Assembly (NCBI GenBank): GCA_036277615.1
Contig: DASUMQ010000002.1
Coordinates: forward strand, 1-11,910
Reading direction: 5' to 3'
From: RPQJ01 sp036277615
GTDB taxonomy: Bacteria; Pseudomonadota; Gammaproteobacteria; Steroidobacterales; Steroidobacteraceae
Length of the DNA stretch: 11,910 bases
Part shown: positions 1 to 6,526 of the stretch, piece after piece
Numbering within the stretch: the first letter of the stretch is position 1
Layout: each line of letters opens with the position of its first letter
Notes under the pieces: generated by a model
Database searches by the model: none
Told to the model about the DNA's origin: nothing
The model's input: the letters and a program-made list of their open reading frames with translations, nothing else
Made by a program: the position numbers and the translations under genes

Positions 1-159
1 GACCAGATGCTGTTCATGCGGCCGATGCCGGGCTGGTCGAACCATCGCACGCCGGTGGACGGCCTCTGGCTCTGCGGCAACGGCGTGCACGGCGGTGGCG
101 GCATCAGTGGCACGGCGGGTCGCAATGCCGCGCGCGCGATCCTCAGCGCGCGGGAGTGA
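1..159 (+). CDS. C-terminal end of a phytoene desaturase-like FAD/NAD(P)-dependent oxidoreductase (partial)
   Basis: Only the last 52 codons and the TGA stop are present; the gene starts before the window. The reading frame ends with a segment L-W-L-C-G-N-G-V-H-G-G-G-G-I-S-G (about residues 23-38 of the fragment) followed by G-R-N-A-A-R-A-I-L. In the CrtI/phytoene-dehydrogenase-like flavoprotein family (COG1233), a C-terminal stretch of this type (G-L-Y-L-C-G-x-x-x-H-P-G-G-G-V-x-G-x-x-G-x-N-A-A) forms the second part of the FAD-binding site, so the enzyme is probably a flavin-dependent desaturase or oxidoreductase. The substrate cannot be told from this end. The gene is followed by a 272-base gap, so it is probably the last gene of its unit. 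A related flavin amine oxidase is the main alternative. Confidence 0.75.
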   Translation, partial: DQMLFMRPMPGWSNHRTPVDGLWLCGNGVHGGGGISGTAGRNAARAILSARE

Positions 160-165
160 TCTATC

Positions 166-177
166 GTCGGCGCCGAC
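166..177. other. Perfect 12-bp palindrome just after the oxidoreductase stop
   Basis: GTCGGCGCCGAC is its own reverse complement and lies seven bases after the stop codon at 157-159. As RNA it could form only a short GC stem, and there is no T-run, so it is at best a weak terminator or protein-binding site. In DNA this rich in G and C such a palindrome may be chance. Confidence 0.2.
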
Positions 178-318
178 CGCCGAGGCGAGCCGTCGCACGT
201 GACCCGCGCCGCTCGCGCGTTTGCATCTGGTTCCTCGCGACACGATTCTTGCGGTTCGCTTCGACAGCTGTACATCGCCTACTCGTGACGGCGCGTCGTG
301 CTCACGCAGCGAAGTGTT

Positions 319-350
319 AGCCCGTCGTCGTGACGCACGGGCTCCTACAG
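319..350 (-). repeat. REP-like extragenic palindrome (GTAG-type)
   Basis: An inverted repeat pairs AGCCCGT (319-325) with ACGGGCT (337-343). A further inner CGT/ACG stem, with one bulged C at 336, closes on a CGTG loop. Read on the - strand, the stem is preceded directly by CTGTAGGAGC. The layout is GTAG, then GGAGC, then a hairpin. This is the arrangement of REP elements in Pseudomonas and Xanthomonadales that are mobilised by RAYT transposases. It sits in the otherwise gene-free stretch 160-431, outside any gene, as REPs do. No second copy was seen in the window, so repeat status rests on form alone. The alternative is a hairpin terminator for the gene ending at 159, but it lacks a T-run and is 160 bases away. 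Confidence 0.4.
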
Positions 351-418
351 ACTCGACTCCGCGTCCATCTTGAAATGCTGCACCTGGCCCGATGCGGGTC
401 CGGGAAAGTTTTTCCACG

Positions 419-424
419 AAGGAG
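419..424 (+). promoter_or_regulatory. Strong Shine-Dalgarno for the glycine-zipper gene
   Basis: AAGGAG lies seven bases before the ATG at 432. It fixes the start of the 175-residue reading frame and argues that this frame, not the long opposite-strand frame across the same DNA, is the real gene. Confidence 0.8.
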
Positions 425-431
425 ATGAACC

Positions 432-959
432 ATGGCGGACAAGGATCGTAACCGTTTGCTGGACGAAGACGACAAGAAGGACGCCGCGGGCGTCGCGGGT
501 GGTGCCTTCGCAGGCGGAGCCGTCGGTGGCATCGCGGGTGGTGCGTTGGCGGGTGCGGCGGCGGGCGGCCTGGGCGGCCCGGCAGGCGCCGCGATCGGTG
601 CGGCGGTGGGCGCCGTCGCCGGCGCGCTCGGCGGCAAGGCCATTGCCGACCGGATCAATCCGGAGGTCGAGGACGACTACTGGAAGAAGAACTACTCGTC
701 TCGTTCCTACGTGACGACCGGTTCGAGCTTCGACGACTACGGTCCGGCCTATCGCATGGGATACGAGCGATATCCGGACTATCACGGCCGCACGTTCGAC
801 GAGGTCGAGCCCGAGTTCGAGCGCACCTGGGACTCGACGCGCGGCAGGTCCCGCCTGGCCTGGCAGGACGCCAAGCACGCGACGCGCGACGCCTTCGAGC
901 GTGCACGCGATACGGTCGAACGGGCCATGCCGGGCGACGCGGATCGCGACGGCAAGTAA
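432..959 (+). CDS. Glycine-zipper protein with a charged, tyrosine-rich C-terminal domain
   Basis: This is a 175-residue protein of unknown function. Residues 1-18 are short, charged and hydrophilic. Residues 19-70 are almost only Gly, Ala and Val, with a regular G-x3-G ladder (G52, G56, G60, G64, G68), the signature of glycine-zipper helices that pack tightly in or on membranes. From about 80 the protein is acidic and tyrosine-rich, with P-A-Y-R-M-G-Y-E (105-112) and Y-H-G-R-T-F-D-E-V-E-P (117-127). These motifs recur in small proteobacterial and acidobacterial stress-associated proteins often annotated only as hypothetical or glycine-zipper. Residues 135-167 look like an amphipathic, mixed-charge helix. 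There is no cleavable signal peptide. Strong ribosome binding suggests high expression. It stands alone between a REP-like element and a strong hairpin, so it is probably monocistronic. Membrane or envelope stress protection is an inference from the motif family only. Confidence 0.85.
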   Translation: MADKDRNRLLDEDDKKDAAGVAGGAFAGGAVGGIAGGALAGAAAGGLGGPAGAAIGAAVGAVAGALGGKAIADRINPEVEDDYWKKNYSSRSYVTTGSSFDDYGPAYRMGYERYPDYHGRTFDEVEPEFERTWDSTRGRSRLAWQDAKHATRDAFERARDTVERAMPGDADRDGK

Positions 960-974
960 CTGCGCGGTAAGCAA

Positions 975-1009
975 GGCGCCGGCGCGCTCCCATGGAGTGC
1001 GTCGGCGCC
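975..1009 (+). terminator. Sixteen-bp GC-rich hairpin after the glycine-zipper gene
   Basis: The arm 975-990 pairs along its whole length with 994-1009 (14 Watson-Crick pairs plus two G-U pairs) around a three-base CAT loop. It begins 16 bases after the stop codon of the glycine-zipper gene and ends 19 bases before the serine hydrolase start. No T-run follows on the + strand, so it is not a textbook intrinsic terminator. It could stop transcription less efficiently, protect the upstream mRNA 3' end, or limit readthrough into the next gene. Confidence 0.45.
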
Positions 1010-1028
1010 AAGCTGGAATCTCTTCCCG

Positions 1029-2225
1029 ATGAACCCGACGCGACGCTGCGCGCTGCTCGTCGGGGTGGCGTGCACCATCTTCATGTGCGCGGCACGGCCG
1101 GATGCGACGAGCGGGCTCTGCGAGCCCTCCGTCGTTGCCATCGACGCCTCGATTCGCAAGACGATGTCGCAAGGGGCGCCCGGCATGATCGTCGGCGTCG
1201 CGCGCCACGGCCAGCCGTTGTTCGTGCGGCCCTACGGCACGGCCAATCTCGAGCACGACGTGCCGATCCGTCGCCCCACCGTTTTCAAACTGGCCTCGGT
1301 TACGAAGCAATTCACCGCCGCGGCGGTGCTGCGGCTCGTGCAACGGCGACGGCTGTCGCTCGACGACAAACTGGCGCGATTCGTGCCGGAGCTGCCCCAG
1401 GCGAGCACGGTGACGCTCCGACAGTTGCTCGTGCACACGTCGGGCCTTCCCGATTACGCCGAGGATCCCGAAGGGCAGCGCACCAAGTCCGTCGCGCGCT
1501 CCTCGCAGGACATGGTCGCGTGGATCGCGCGGCTCGAGCCGAAGTTCCTGTTCCAGCCCGGCACGCGCTGGGCGTACAGCAACTCGAACTACGCGCTGCT
1601 CGGCGCGGTGGTCGAACGCATCTCGGGCAAGTCGCTCGAGGTCTTTTTTCGCGAGGAGCTGTTCCAACCGGCCGGGTTGACCCGGACCGGGTTCGACGAT
1701 CCGGTCGACGTCGTCGCGCACCGCGCGCAAGGCTACAGGAAGGCCAAGACCGCCGCGGGCGGATACGCCAACGCCGAATGGATCAGCCCGACGATTCCCG
1801 GCGCCGCGGGAGGCCTGCGGACCACGGTCGACGACCTGCTGCGGTGGTCGCACGCCCTGTTCTCGGGCACCGTCCTGCCGCCGGCCACGCTGCGCCAGAT
1901 GATCGCGCCGGGCACGCTGAGCGACGGTCGCACGACCAAATTTGGCATGCCCGAGGCCTGGCAGCGCGGCCTCGATTCGGACTACGGCATGGGCGTGTTC
2001 ATCACGAACACCAGCGCGGGCCGTCGGGTCTGGCACAGCGGCGACATCGAAGGCTTCTCGACGTGGCTGGCCCATTACCCCGAGGCGGGCGTGACGATCG
2101 CCGTACTGCAGAACAGCGAGTCGGCCGACATCGACGAGACGGCGCTGCACGAGGCGCTGTTCGGACCGCAAGCGGCCGGCTGTGAGCATCGTCGTCCGAC
2201 GATGCAATCGCGCCCGGCGCCGTGA
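1029..2225 (+). CDS. Secreted serine hydrolase, beta-lactamase class C / penicillin-binding-protein-like fold
   Basis: This 398-residue protein belongs to the beta-lactamase/serine hydrolase family (PF00144). All three active-site elements are visible: S90-V-T-K93 (nucleophile and base), Y173-region motif Y183-S-N185, and H336-S-G338 in place of the K-T-G box, as is common in esterase and peptidase members. H-T-S-G-L-P-D-Y (136-143) is another family landmark. Residues 1-22 have a basic start and a hydrophobic core, so export by Sec is likely. The cysteine at 20 lacks a proper lipobox. Members hydrolyse beta-lactams, D-amino-acid peptides or ester substrates; the HSG variant points to an esterase or D-aminopeptidase-like activity rather than a resistance enzyme, but the substrate is unknown. 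The ribosome binding site is weak (GGAA at 1015-1018), and the strong hairpin lies just upstream. Confidence 0.9.
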   Translation: MNPTRRCALLVGVACTIFMCAARPDATSGLCEPSVVAIDASIRKTMSQGAPGMIVGVARHGQPLFVRPYGTANLEHDVPIRRPTVFKLASVTKQFTAAAVLRLVQRRRLSLDDKLARFVPELPQASTVTLRQLLVHTSGLPDYAEDPEGQRTKSVARSSQDMVAWIARLEPKFLFQPGTRWAYSNSNYALLGAVVERISGKSLEVFFREELFQPAGLTRTGFDDPVDVVAHRAQGYRKAKTAAGGYANAEWISPTIPGAAGGLRTTVDDLLRWSHALFSGTVLPPATLRQMIAPGTLSDGRTTKFGMPEAWQRGLDSDYGMGVFITNTSAGRRVWHSGDIEGFSTWLAHYPEAGVTIAVLQNSESADIDETALHEALFGPQAAGCEHRRPTMQSRPAP

Positions 2226-2257
2226 GCGCCACTTCGGCCAGCGTTCCTACCAGCTGA

Positions 2258-2276
2258 GCAGCCGCTCGAGCGCTGC
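2258..2276 (+). other. Small GC hairpin between serine hydrolase and esterase
   Basis: GCAG (2258-2261) pairs with CTGC (2273-2276), and CGC (2263-2265) with GCG (2270-2272), around TCGA, with one bulged C. It lies 33 bases after the serine hydrolase stop and has no T-run. It could be a weak terminator between the two genes but is within what chance gives at this base composition. Confidence 0.2.
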
Positions 2277-2329
2277 GGTCGCGCAGTGCTGGCGAATACG
2301 CGACACTGCCGTCCGGTTCGTCGTGCTGC

Positions 2330-2336
2330 GGAGGAG
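2330..2336 (+). promoter_or_regulatory. Strong Shine-Dalgarno for the esterase gene
   Basis: GGAGGAG ends six bases before the ATG at 2343. It fixes this start against the overlapping frame beginning at 2336 and suggests efficient translation. Confidence 0.8.
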
Positions 2337-2342
2337 TGAGGC

Positions 2343-3461
2343 ATGGCCAGGAAGCGACCCGTCGGCGCGGCGGGCAGAATCGTCGTCATCGAGCACGAAT
2401 CGAAGATCCTCGCGGACAATCCGCTGGGCGATTCGGCCACGCGACGGCTCGCGGTGTGGCTGCCAGCGGAGTACGACCGCGGCGTCACGCACGGCCGCGG
2501 CCGGCGTTTTCCGGTGCTCTACGACATGGTCGGCTTCACCGGCACGGGCCTCGCGCACCTGAACTGGAAACCGTTCAGCGAGAACGTCGCCGAGCGCGCC
2601 GCACGGCTCGTCCACGAACGCAAGATGGGACCGGCGATCATCGCGTTTCCCGACTGCTTCACCGCGCTCGGCGGCAACCAGTACGTCAACTCGTCCGCGA
2701 TCGGCCTGTATGCCGACTTCCTGCTGCAGGAAGTGATCCCGCTCGTCGACCGCGAATTCCGCACGCTCGCCGCGCGCGAACACCGTGGCTGCTTCGGCAA
2801 GTCCTCGGGCGGCTACGGCGTGATGATCCACGGCATGAAGTACACCGCGCACTGGGGCGCGATCGCGAATCACTCGGGGGATGCGTACTTCGACTTCGTG
2901 TATCGCGCGGACTGGCCGAACACGTTGAACGAACTCGGCAAGTACCGCAGGCCGCCCCGCAGGGACGGGCGGTACTCGAACCGCCTCGACGCCGAGGACG
3001 AGGCGCGGATGCTCGACGGATTCGACGACGGCCGTGTCCGTCGCTTCCTCGAAGCCATGTGGAAAAAGCCGAAGCTGTCGCCGCACGAGGGCCACGCGAT
3101 CATGAACGTCTGCATGGCGGCGACCTACGACCCCGACCCCGAGGCGCCGAACGGGTTCCGGCTCCCGTTCCACCTCGAATCGGGAGAATTGCTCGAGGAC
3201 CGCTGGCAGCGCTGGCTGCAGCACGACCCGGTGCTGCTCGTGCAGCGCTACGTGCGGAACCTGCGGCGGCTGCAGGGCATCTACATCGACTGCGGCTGGC
3301 GCGACCAGTACCACATCCACTACGGCACGCGGCAATTGTCGCGGGCCCTTGAAAACGCGGGCATCCCGCACCACTACGAGGAGTTCGACGACAATCACTC
3401 GGATGTCGACTACCGCATGGACGTGAGCCTGCCGTTCCTCTACCGCGCGCTGCAACCCTGA
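2343..3461 (+). CDS. Putative esterase of the alpha/beta-hydrolase fold (esterase D / enterochelin esterase-like)
   Basis: This 372-residue protein has no signal peptide, so it is probably cytoplasmic. It matches the general plan of the putative esterase family (PF00756). An N-terminal strand region carries L-A-V-W-L-P-A-E-Y (36-44) and F-P-V-L-Y-D-M (56-62). Then come the conserved A-F-P-D (101-104) and the nucleophile elbow G152-K-S154-S-G156 (G-x-S-x-G) after H-R-G-C-F. A C-terminal part carries I-D-C-G (315-318) and H352 in N-H-S-D, the likely acid region and catalytic histidine. S154 and H352 are clear; D316 and D321 are both possible acids. An insert of about 75 residues (roughly 200-275) lies between the nucleophile and the acid and probably forms a lid. 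Family members cleave short acyl esters, S-formylglutathione or siderophore esters; the substrate cannot be assigned. The rhomboid gene follows after 28 bases. Confidence 0.85.
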   Translation: MARKRPVGAAGRIVVIEHESKILADNPLGDSATRRLAVWLPAEYDRGVTHGRGRRFPVLYDMVGFTGTGLAHLNWKPFSENVAERAARLVHERKMGPAIIAFPDCFTALGGNQYVNSSAIGLYADFLLQEVIPLVDREFRTLAAREHRGCFGKSSGGYGVMIHGMKYTAHWGAIANHSGDAYFDFVYRADWPNTLNELGKYRRPPRRDGRYSNRLDAEDEARMLDGFDDGRVRRFLEAMWKKPKLSPHEGHAIMNVCMAATYDPDPEAPNGFRLPFHLESGELLEDRWQRWLQHDPVLLVQRYVRNLRRLQGIYIDCGWRDQYHIHYGTRQLSRALENAGIPHHYEEFDDNHSDVDYRMDVSLPFLYRALQP

Positions 3462-3489
3462 CACGGAGCCGGCTCGCTTCCTGTCGCGA

Positions 3490-4398
3490 ATGAACGGCTC
3501 ACCCCCCTTCGCAGCGCTGCCCGAGCTGCCGGTCGAGGTCTACCGATCGCACTGGCGTCCCGCCTGCGACGAACGCGCGTTCATGCTGCACGCGGTCGGC
3601 ATCGAGTCGCAGGTGGTCGGCGTGGGCTCGAACTGGAGCCTGCTGGTCGCGCCCGCGTCCGTATCGACCGCGGTCCGCCACCTGCGAACGTACGACCGCG
3701 AAAACCCCCCGAAAGCGCGGGCGCGTCCGCTCGAGGGCCCGCAGCCGCACGCGTGGGTCGGACCGCTGGTCTACGCGCTGTTGCTGCTGACGATCGCGTG
3801 GCTCAGCGGACAGAAAGCATGGTCGACGAACTGGCTGGCCGCAGGCGCGCTCGACACGGCCGCGTTTCGCGCCGGCGAGGCCTGGCGTGCCGTCACGGCG
3901 CTCACGCTGCATTTCGACGTGGCCCACCTGCTCGGTAACCTTGGTTTCGGGGCGTTTTTCGGCTGGCTCGCGGCACAGTTGCTCGGGCCGGGCGTGGCGT
4001 TCGGGGCTGCCACGCTGGCGGCCGCCGCGGCCAACGCCTGTAATGCATCGTTCCAGCCGCTCGAGCACGTCTCTGCCGGCGCCTCGACCACCGTCTTCGC
4101 ATTGCTCGGCGTGCTCGCGGCCTATGCGTGGCGACGTCGCGCCGCCGAGGGCGAGCGCTGGGCATATCGCTGGGCGCCGCTGGTCGCCGGTGTCTGCCTG
4201 CTCGGCTTTACCGGTGTCGGCGGCGAACGCACCGACGTGCTCGCGCACCTCACGGGCTTCGTCGCGGGCGGCGTCGCCGGACTTCTGCTGGCCCTGCGTC
4301 GTCATCCGCCCGGCTCACTCGGCCAATCGCTCGCGGGTCTTGGCACGGTGACATTGATCGTGTTTGCCTGGGCCGCGGCACTGAACCTGGGCCGCTGA
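3490..4398 (+). CDS. Rhomboid-family intramembrane serine protease with an N-terminal soluble domain
   Basis: This 302-residue protein has a soluble N-terminal part (about 1-85) and then six or seven hydrophobic helices (about 88-106, 143-165, 167-187, 194-214, 229-245, 250-270, 281-299). Rhomboid landmarks are all present: W-R-x-V-T-A-L-T-L-H (132-141), H146-L-L-G-N150 (oxyanion helix), G197-A-S199-T (catalytic serine) and A-H253-L-T-G-F (catalytic histidine). Rhomboids cut transmembrane helices of other proteins within the inner membrane; the target here is unknown. The N-terminal region, with C-D-E-R-A-F-M-L-H-A-V-G-I (26-38) and a later V-x-H-L-x-x-Y-x-x-E-N, resembles small GlnB-like DUF2007 domains by pattern, which is an inference. 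No good Shine-Dalgarno precedes the start, and the short gap after the esterase suggests co-transcription. Confidence 0.88.
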   Translation: MNGSPPFAALPELPVEVYRSHWRPACDERAFMLHAVGIESQVVGVGSNWSLLVAPASVSTAVRHLRTYDRENPPKARARPLEGPQPHAWVGPLVYALLLLTIAWLSGQKAWSTNWLAAGALDTAAFRAGEAWRAVTALTLHFDVAHLLGNLGFGAFFGWLAAQLLGPGVAFGAATLAAAAANACNASFQPLEHVSAGASTTVFALLGVLAAYAWRRRAAEGERWAYRWAPLVAGVCLLGFTGVGGERTDVLAHLTGFVAGGVAGLLLALRRHPPGSLGQSLAGLGTVTLIVFAWAAALNLGR

Positions 4399-4415
4399 AC
4401 CGCGCGCTGCGCGGT
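4399..4415 (+). terminator. Short GC hairpin right after the rhomboid stop
   Basis: ACCGCGC (4399-4405) pairs perfectly with GCGCGGT (4409-4415) around a three-base loop, starting on the base after the stop codon. No T-run follows (TCTCAAG), so terminator function is only probable. The remaining sequence up to 4522 holds no recognisable gene. A -10-like TATTCT at 4490-4495 has no convincing -35 partner. Confidence 0.35.
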
Positions 4416-4522
4416 CTCAAGCTGCGCGCCCGCGGCGGGAATCGCACACGGTCGCGCCCATGTGGGAGTAGATCCAAGGTTACCTGGGGTATTCTCCGGC
4501 GACTTTTGCCCGAAGAGCCCCC

Positions 4523-6526
4523 ATGGCCCTCAAGCAGCTGACGCCCGAGCAGGTTCGCGACTGGAGCCGCGAGCAGAAGGATCGCTGGTGGCTCGAGAAC
4601 GTCTACCGGGGCAACATGGCGCAACTCACGCTGCGCTCGGCGTTGACCGGGTTCGGGCTCGGCGGGCTGCTGAGCGTGACCAACCTCTACGTCGGCGCCA
4701 AGACCGGCTGGACGCTCGGCGTCGGCCTCACGTCCGTGATCCTGGCCTTCGCGCTCTACCGGGTGTTCTCGCGTCTCGGCGCGCGCGACATGACCATCCT
4801 CGAGAACAACTGCGTGCAGTCGATCGCGACCGCCGCGGGTTACATGACGATGCCGCTCACCTCGGGCATCGCCGCGTACATGTGGGCGACCAACGTCGTG
4901 CTGCCGCTCTGGCAGGTGATGGTGTTCACGATCGTGCTGTCGGTGCTCGGCGTGCTGGTCGCGTTCCCGATGAAGCGGCGCTTCGTCAACGACGAGCAGC
5001 ATCCGTTCCCGGAAGGGCGGGCCTGCGGCGTGGTGCTCGACGCGCTTTACGACCGCGGCGCCGCAGCCGCGGGAATGCTGCGCGCGAAAGCGCTCGCCGT
5101 GGCCGCCGCGCTCGCCGGCGGCGTGAGTTTCGTGTCCGGCGAAAGCTACATGCGGCTGATCCAGGAGCGGTGGCTCGGCGCCACTTCGTCGTGGCACCTG
5201 CCGGGCAACCTCGACGCCTGGTACTACTGGCTCGTCGACAAGGGGTACGCGCCGCTGCCCAGACTCGTCGGCGTCGACCTCCGGCAGCTCGCGCTGTCAC
5301 CCACTCTCGATTTCGCGATGATCGGCGCCGGCGGCCTGATGGGCATCCGCGCGGGGAGCAGTCTGCTGCTCGGCGCCGTGCTCAACTTCGTCTTCGTCGC
5401 ACCGGTGATGATCGCGCTCGGCGAGATCCAACCCCGGGCCGGATCGATCGCCGCGGGCACGGCGCAGTTCGGACGTGCCCACATCGTCAACAACTGGTCG
5501 CTCTGGTGGGGCATCACGATGATGGTGGTGGCCTCGCTCGTGGCGCTGTTCGCGCGTCCCGACGTGTTCGTCGCCGCCTTCCGCAGCCTGCGGCGGCGCA
5601 GCGGCACCGCAGACGCCGAGGACGTGCTGCGCGACATCGAACTGCCGCTGCCGGTCTCGTGGATCGGCGTGCCGCTGATCGGCGCCTTCGGCGTGTGGAT
5701 GCTGCACGAGTGGTTCGGCGTGCACTGGCTGCTCGGGGCGCTCGCGATCCCGCTGATCCTGGTGCTCGCAGTGATCGCCGCGAGCAGCACGGCCCTCACC
5801 GGCATCACACCGTCCGGATCGCTCTCCAAGATTCCCCAGTTCACGTTCGGAGCGATCGACCCGCGCACGCCGGCGACGAACCTGATGACCGCCGTCATGA
5901 GCGCCGAGGTCGCGAGCAACGCGTCGAACCTGCTGATGGACATCAAGCCGGGCTACATGCTCGGCGCCAAGCCGCGCCAGCAGGCGATCGGGCACGTGAT
6001 CGGAATCGTCGCGGGCGCGCTCGCAGCGACGCCGCTGTTCTTCCTGCTGTTCGGCCTGAAGAATTTCGACGCCGGCGCGGGCGTGAGCGTCGCCGAGACG
6101 ATGGTCAGCGACAAGTTCGCGTTTCCCGCGGCGCTGCAATGGAAGGGCGTCTCGGACCTCGTCACTGCGGTCTTCGGCGGCGAGGCGGCCGGCGGATTGC
6201 TCACGGCGTCGATCGCGTGGTCGATGGCAATCGCGGGCGTCGCGGCGCTCGTCATGGAAATCCTGCGCGTGCGCACGAACAACCGTTTCCCGCTGGCGCC
6301 GCTAGCGATCGGGCTCGGCGTGGTGGTGCCACCGGATTCGACGCTGATGATGTTCCTGGGCTCCGCCGGGTTCTGGCTCGCCGCGCGCAAATACGGGCCG
6401 CATCCGCAGTCGAGGGGTCACGCGCTCTGGGTCGACTCGCAGGAACCGATCTGCGCCGGGCTCATCGCGGGCGCGGCGCTCGTCGGCATCGGCGACGTGC
6501 TCGTGCGGGTGTTCGTGCTGTCGTGA
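4523..6526 (+). CDS. OPT-family transporter (oligopeptide or metal-chelate uptake)
   Basis: This 667-residue integral membrane protein has roughly 14-16 hydrophobic segments and belongs to the OPT superfamily (PF03169). Landmarks are N-L-Y-V-G-A-K-T-G-W (54-63), E-N-N-C-V-Q-S-I-A-T-A-A-G (94-106), P-E-G-R-A-C (163-168), T-G-I-T-P-S-G-S-L-S-K-I (426-437), S-N-A-S-N-L-L-M-D-I-K-P-G-Y (465-478), and P-P-D-S-T-L-M-M-F-L-G (603-613). Length is normal for bacterial members. The N-terminal 30 residues are hydrophilic and cytoplasmic, with D-R-W-W-L-E-N-V (20-27). A charged cytosolic loop lies at about 354-375. OPT proteins use ion gradients to import peptides, or metals bound to peptides or siderophores; neither can be chosen here. 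The start is supported by a modest GAAGAG at 4512-4517. The stop overlaps the next gene's start. Confidence 0.93.
   Translation: MALKQLTPEQVRDWSREQKDRWWLENVYRGNMAQLTLRSALTGFGLGGLLSVTNLYVGAKTGWTLGVGLTSVILAFALYRVFSRLGARDMTILENNCVQSIATAAGYMTMPLTSGIAAYMWATNVVLPLWQVMVFTIVLSVLGVLVAFPMKRRFVNDEQHPFPEGRACGVVLDALYDRGAAAAGMLRAKALAVAAALAGGVSFVSGESYMRLIQERWLGATSSWHLPGNLDAWYYWLVDKGYAPLPRLVGVDLRQLALSPTLDFAMIGAGGLMGIRAGSSLLLGAVLNFVFVAPVMIALGEIQPRAGSIAAGTAQFGRAHIVNNWSLWWGITMMVVASLVALFARPDVFVAAFRSLRRRSGTADAEDVLRDIELPLPVSWIGVPLIGAFGVWMLHEWFGVHWLLGALAIPLILVLAVIAASSTALTGITPSGSLSKIPQFTFGAIDPRTPATNLMTAVMSAEVASNASNLLMDIKPGYMLGAKPRQQAIGHVIGIVAGALAATPLFFLLFGLKNFDAGAGVSVAETMVSDKFAFPAALQWKGVSDLVTAVFGGEAAGGLLTASIAWSMAIAGVAALVMEILRVRTNNRFPLAPLAIGLGVVVPPDSTLMMFLGSAGFWLAARKYGPHPQSRGHALWVDSQEPICAGLIAGAALVGIGDVLVRVFVLS

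Noticed and set aside
249..276. Promoter-like TTGCGG with TACATC at 16-base spacing before the glycine-zipper gene
   Set aside because: Only three of six bases match each box, and the site would give a leader of about 150 bases through the REP-like hairpin; too weak to list as a promoter.
1043..1090. Lipoprotein signal at Cys20 of the serine hydrolase
   Set aside because: Residues before Cys20 are I-F-M, which does not fit the lipobox; ordinary Sec export is more likely.
345..2207. A 620-codon open frame on the - strand across the glycine-zipper and serine hydrolase genes
   Set aside because: It is arginine- and glycine-rich with no recognisable domain, and it runs antisense to two genes with clear motifs and, for one, a strong ribosome site. 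Long antisense frames are common in GC-rich DNA.
2247..3464. A 405-codon - strand open frame opposite the esterase
   Set aside because: No domain or ribosome site; the + strand frame has GGAGGAG, G-x-S-x-G and a catalytic histidine.
4461..4480. Second REP-like copy (TGTGGGAG) before the transporter
   Set aside because: No inverted repeat follows it, so the similarity is limited to a few bases.
4462..6522. Upstream extension of the truC frame through the transporter gene
   Set aside because: The 687 codons before GTG 6523 are Arg-rich noise in the wrong frame of a convincing membrane protein. truC homology starts only after 6523.
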